A program made the position numbers and the translations under genes. The notes below the pieces were generated by a model that saw nothing but the letters and a program-made list of their open reading frames with translations, was not told the DNA's origin and ran no database searches. A stretch of 64,000 nucleotides of DNA from Paenibacillus caseinilyticus (lineage in GTDB: Bacteria > Bacillota > Bacilli > Paenibacillales > NBRC-103111), in NCBI RefSeq assembly GCF_027533645.1, contig NZ_JAQAGY010000008.1, positions 186,001 to 250,000 of the forward strand, in the 5' to 3' direction. This document shows, in pieces, positions 60,516-64,000 of this stretch (positions are counted from its first letter, which is position 1; each line of letters begins with the position of its first letter).

Positions 60516-61535
60516 ATGAAAAAAGTAACGATCAACGATATCGCCCGGGCTGCGAATGTAGCCAAATCGACCGTATCGAAAGTCATGAACGACGCTCCTA
60601 CGGTCTCGCCCGACACCAAGCGGAGGGTCCGGGCGATCATGAAGCAGATGAACTATACGCCAAGCTCCATCGCCACACAGCTCGCCCGCCGGAGCTCCTC
60701 GACGATCGGGCTGCTCGTGGACTTGTCGCGCAAGGCCGATTTTTTGAACCACTTCTTCTATACGATCATCGGCGGAATCGAGAATGTCGCCGGCCCGCTG
60801 CATTATGAACTTACCATCTCGAACATCCAGTCGGCCGGCGAGGACAACTTCATGAACAGGCTCGTCCGGGGACGCAAAGTGGACGGACTCATCATGGAGA
60901 AGTCCATCCTGACCCGGGAGCAGCTGGAGGAGCTGATCGCCCTTCAGTTTCCGTTCGTCTCCATCGGTGCCATAGCGGATGCCCCGGACGTCAGTTCCGT
61001 CGATATCGACAATAAGCTGGGAGCGCAGATGCTGACGGAGCATCTGCTCGGGCAAGGCTGCCGGCGCCTGGCCTTCCTCGGCGGAGACCCCTCCGACTCC
61101 ATCTTCGAGAGCCGCAGATCCGGCTTTGCCGGCAGCTTGGAGCAGCACGGCCTGCAAGGCAGTGTCGCCTGCGGGGAGGGCACCGTGCCGGAAGGATACC
61201 GCCTGATGCGTGAAAGGCTGGCATCGGGGGAGATCCCGGACGGGGTCGTATGCATCAGCAACTATATTGCCTTCGGGGTCCTCCAGGCCGTTCAGGAGCG
61301 GGGGCTGCGTATTCCCGAGGACATCTGCATCGTCACCTTCGACGACTACCCACTGGCTCCATATACGACTCCCCCGCTCACCTGCCTGCTGCTCGATACC
61401 TTCGAGCTCGGCGCCGAGGCGGCTTCCATGCTGATGGAACGGATGGACGGTTCCCCCTGCCCGGTGGAGAACCGCCTGATCACGCCGACCCTGATTCCCC
61501 GGCAATCCTCCCTGCGCCTGCCGCCGGAAGACTGA
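60516..61535 (+). CDS. LacI-family transcriptional regulator
   Basis: A 339-residue regulator. The N-terminal headpiece reads VTINDIARAANVAKSTVSKV and the hinge TPSSIATQLARRSSSTIGLL, followed by a sugar-binding domain ending with YTTPPLTCLLLDTFELGAEA. GGAAGCGG precedes the ATG. It follows an oxidoreductase gene by 52 bp and is followed by a terminator, so the pair may share a transcript and the regulator may control it. Confidence 0.88.
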   Translation: MKKVTINDIARAANVAKSTVSKVMNDAPTVSPDTKRRVRAIMKQMNYTPSSIATQLARRSSSTIGLLVDLSRKADFLNHFFYTIIGGIENVAGPLHYELTISNIQSAGEDNFMNRLVRGRKVDGLIMEKSILTREQLEELIALQFPFVSIGAIADAPDVSSVDIDNKLGAQMLTEHLLGQGCRRLAFLGGDPSDSIFESRRSGFAGSLEQHGLQGSVACGEGTVPEGYRLMRERLASGEIPDGVVCISNYIAFGVLQAVQERGLRIPEDICIVTFDDYPLAPYTTPPLTCLLLDTFELGAEAASMLMERMDGSPCPVENRLITPTLIPRQSSLRLPPED

Positions 61536-61595
61536 AGAACTGCCTGCCGCTCGCTGCTTCCGAATCAGGAATGGGTATCGAAGCGGCATACGAAG

Positions 61596-61639
61596 AAGCC
61601 ACCCTACTGCCGGACATCGGCGGGAGGGTGGCTTTTTTT
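61596..61639 (+). terminator. Terminator of the lacI gene
   Basis: AAGCCACCCT / AGGGTGGCTT arms followed by seven Ts, 60 bp after the LacI stop codon. Confidence 0.9.
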
Positions 61640-61660
61640 GCGTTTATGCTATTTTTGCGG

Positions 61661-64000
61661 TTATGCTTTATTCGGATGCTGGGTATTGTCCGGGTCCGGA
61701 CGCTGGTCTGACTCCGAAGGCTCTTCATTCCTGGGGGGCAGTCCCACGGCCACCAGCTCCTCCCAGAAGCGGCTGAACGCATCCGCGCGCAGCGGCGGGC
61801 TGTAATAGTACCCCTGCACCTGATCGCAGTTCTGCTCGCGGAGAAAATCAAGCTGCTCTTTCGTCTCCACTCCCTCGGCAATGACCGACAGCTTCAAGTG
61901 ATGGGCCATGGCTACGATGGTCGCGACGATAGAGGCCCCGCTCTCTTCCTTATAGATATCGCGGACGAACGACTGGTCGATCTTCAGCTTATCGATCGGA
62001 AAGCGGTTCAGGTAGCTCAGCGAGCTGTAGCCCGTACCGAAATCGTCCATGCTGACCTTGACCCCAAGCGACTTCAGCCTCAGCAGCGTTCCTTCGGTTG
62101 CGGCCGCATCCATGGCCATGCTCTCGGTAATCTCGAGCTCCAGGAACTCCGGCGAGAGACCGGATTCCGTCAGGGCCTCCTGTACCATCTCCACGAGATT
62201 CGGCTGCTCGAACTGCTTGATCGACAGGTTCACCGAGACAGGCACCGGCGGGCGGCCCTCCAGCTGCCATTGCCGGTTCTGCCGGCAGGCCGCCCGCAGC
62301 ACCCAGCTGCCGATCGGATTGATCAGGCCGCTCTCCTCGGCTACCGGAATGAAGATGCCGGGAGGAATATTCCCGCGCTCCGGATGATGCCAGCGCAGGA
62401 GAGCTTCCGCGCCGATCAGCTTCCCGAACATGTCGAGCTGCGGCTGGTAGTGCACTTCGAACTGCCCGCGCTCGATCGCTTCACGCAGCCCGTTCTCCAG
62501 TTCAATCTTCTCCTTCGTCTGCATGTCCATGTCAGCCGTGTAAGCCAGCGCCCGCCCTTGTCCTTCCTTCTTCGACCGGGACAAAGCCGTATGGGCGTGT
62601 TCCAGCAGCGTCTCTTCGGTCTCGGCGCTCCCGGACAGAGCGTAGCCGATACTGAAGCTGAGATACAGCTTATGCGCATCCAGATCGAACGGAAGGCGGA
62701 GGGCCTCCACCAACTGCCGGACCTCTTCCTCCGGATCCTTCCTTCCGCTCCACGGAAGGAGAACGGCGAATTCGTCACTGCCGATTCTCGCCACCGTGCT
62801 TCCTTCCCAGGAAGCGCCCTGCAGCCGGCCCGCCAGCTGTCGCAGAAGCGAGTCGCCCAGCTTCGAGCCGATCGAGTCGTTCATCATCTTGAAGCGGTCG
62901 ATATCCAGCAGGAGGAGCATGATATCCGGACTCCTGCCGCTCTCGCGGATCTGCGACAGCAGGTATCTGCGGTTCGGCAGCCCGGTCAGATCATCATGAT
63001 AAGCCATATATTCGATGAGCCGCTCGTTCTCTTTTTTCTTCGAGATATCCTGGATAATCCCGTAGACGCCGGTGACCTTGCCGTCGATATGGATCGGTAC
63101 GGTCGTAATGTTGACGGCTACGGAATATCCGTCCTTATGCAGGACCACAGACTCGAATTGGGCCGATTCGCCGTAGGCGACGGCTTCATTGAAGTACTGC
63201 AGAAGCTCGGCATGGTTCTTGGAGGATTTCAGTTCGGACAAGAACAGCTCGAGCGATTCGTTCTTGCTGAAGCCCGTAATCCGGGTAATCGCCGGATTCA
63301 CCGACGTGATTCTTCCTCCGAGATCCAGCGAGACCACGCCGTCCAGATTATTCTCGAAGAGCGACTTGAACTGCTGGTCTCTCTCCAGCAGCTTCGTGGT
63401 GGCTATCGCGATCCGCCGGTCGAAGAACGCAATGAGAAGAGCGGCGGAGAGCAGGACCAGCGCGGCCAGGCCTACCCCGTACCCCAAGGAAGTCCCTCCC
63501 ATGACCAGGCCGTGGGCATGCTCCTGCGAATCCACCGGCGTGAAGCGTGCCGCTGCCATGCCTGTATAATGCATGCCGGCAATCGCACCGCCCATCACCA
63601 GGCCGCTTGCCACCTTACGGTAGAAGGATTTCCATCCGTTCTCGCGGCTGAAGTAGAACGTAAGCCATAGGGCGGATATGGAAGCCGCCGCTGCTACGGC
63701 CAGGGAAGCGGCGAATGGCAGCGGGGCATAGGAGATGGATGCATTCATCTTCATCGAAGCCATGCCTGTATAATGCATGGCCGCCACGCCGAGGCCCATC
63801 AGGAGCCCGCCGGCCAGCAGCCGGGGCATCCGGAGGCGGGTGCGTGCGATCATGGATAAGGCGGCGTAAGAACCTAAGACGGCGAACAGCATGGAGAGGA
63901 GCACCCCTCCAAGATCATAGCTTGTATGTATCGGCAGTTGGAACGCCAGCATCGCCACAAAATGCATAGACCAAATCCCGATTCCCATTGCGAAGGCAGC
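61661..64000 (-). CDS. MHYT-PAS-GGDEF(GSDEF)-EAL membrane protein, 5' end cut by the window
   Basis: At least 775 residues; the frame stays open to the window edge, so the N-terminus is missing. The MHYT sensor shows the repeated motif SMHFVAML, AMHYTGMASMK and GMHYTGMAAA. A PAS domain follows (NLDGVVSLDLGGRITSVNPA), then GGDEF and EAL domains. The GGDEF motif is ARIGSDEFAVLL: the second Gly is Ser. The EAL domain is complete (GAEALLRWHH, DDFGTGYSSLSYL, ETKEQLDFL). It therefore looks more like a c-di-GMP phosphodiesterase than a cyclase. MHYT domains are thought to sense oxygen, CO or NO through copper. Confidence 0.9.
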   Translation of the reverse strand, partial: AAFAMGIGIWSMHFVAMLAFQLPIHTSYDLGGVLLSMLFAVLGSYAALSMIARTRLRMPRLLAGGLLMGLGVAAMHYTGMASMKMNASISYAPLPFAASLAVAAAASISALWLTFYFSRENGWKSFYRKVASGLVMGGAIAGMHYTGMAAARFTPVDSQEHAHGLVMGGTSLGYGVGLAALVLLSAALLIAFFDRRIAIATTKLLERDQQFKSLFENNLDGVVSLDLGGRITSVNPAITRITGFSKNESLELFLSELKSSKNHAELLQYFNEAVAYGESAQFESVVLHKDGYSVAVNITTVPIHIDGKVTGVYGIIQDISKKKENERLIEYMAYHDDLTGLPNRRYLLSQIRESGRSPDIMLLLLDIDRFKMMNDSIGSKLGDSLLRQLAGRLQGASWEGSTVARIGSDEFAVLLPWSGRKDPEEEVRQLVEALRLPFDLDAHKLYLSFSIGYALSGSAETEETLLEHAHTALSRSKKEGQGRALAYTADMDMQTKEKIELENGLREAIERGQFEVHYQPQLDMFGKLIGAEALLRWHHPERGNIPPGIFIPVAEESGLINPIGSWVLRAACRQNRQWQLEGRPPVPVSVNLSIKQFEQPNLVEMVQEALTESGLSPEFLELEITESMAMDAAATEGTLLRLKSLGVKVSMDDFGTGYSSLSYLNRFPIDKLKIDQSFVRDIYKEESGASIVATIVAMAHHLKLSVIAEGVETKEQLDFLREQNCDQVQGYYYSPPLRADAFSRFWEELVAVGLPPRNEEPSESDQRPDPDNTQHPNKA

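Overview
The window looks like chromosomal DNA of a GC-rich, low-copy-number Gram-positive relative of Paenibacillus. The pointers are strong AGGAGG-type ribosome binding sites, frequent TTG/GTG starts, lipobox lipoproteins, a T-box leader, a guanine riboswitch and a YdaT/YdaD-type stress pair. Genes are densely packed in short operons, mostly on the minus strand. I see no rRNA, tRNA, insertion sequence, prophage or CRISPR array.

1-16 kb: a three-gene ABC importer of the TrpXYZ-like type; a decayed zinc-type alcohol dehydrogenase and its HxlR regulator; a ChrA transporter; a MacA/MacB-like exporter operon ending in a large secreted Ig-like protein with a Ser/Thr linker; a stress-type SDR/YdaT pair with a possible sigma-B promoter; and an aldehyde dehydrogenase divergent from an HxlR regulator.

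16-21 kb: one tight minus-strand operon, PhnD-like binding protein, PhnE-like permease, PhnC-like ATPase, SelD, SelU. It reads as a dedicated selenium uptake and tRNA-selenouridine pathway and is the most coherent functional unit here. No SelA/SelB is seen.

21-29 kb: a DUF3817 protein, a Cys-rich small protein, a uronate-isomerase-like protein that has lost its metal-binding HxH motif, UxaE (tagaturonate epimerase), a divergent AraC regulator, a WecA/TagO-type transferase, and a guanine-riboswitch-controlled purine permease.

29-43 kb: a cytochrome P450; a complete 3-hydroxybutyrate/acetoacetate degradation operon (GntP permease, 3-HB dehydrogenase, CoA-transferase A and B, thiolase) divergent from a LysR regulator; a frameshifted AbrB-family gene; a Gfo/Idh/MocA oxidoreductase divergent from a second AraC regulator; an M29 aminopeptidase; and an XRE regulator/membrane protein pair with a palindrome at its promoter.

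43-64 kb: Ndk; an FHA-winged-helix regulator co-transcribed with a MurA in which the catalytic Cys is Asp; a DUF2087/GIY-YIG fusion; a secreted LTA-synthase-like phosphatase-fold protein without the membrane domain; a His T-box and a zinc-type HisS; a heterodimeric ABC exporter; two GGDEF-EAL membrane proteins (one with an altered GSDEF motif), two stand-alone receiver proteins, a GNAT acetyltransferase, and a Gfo/Idh/MocA-LacI pair.
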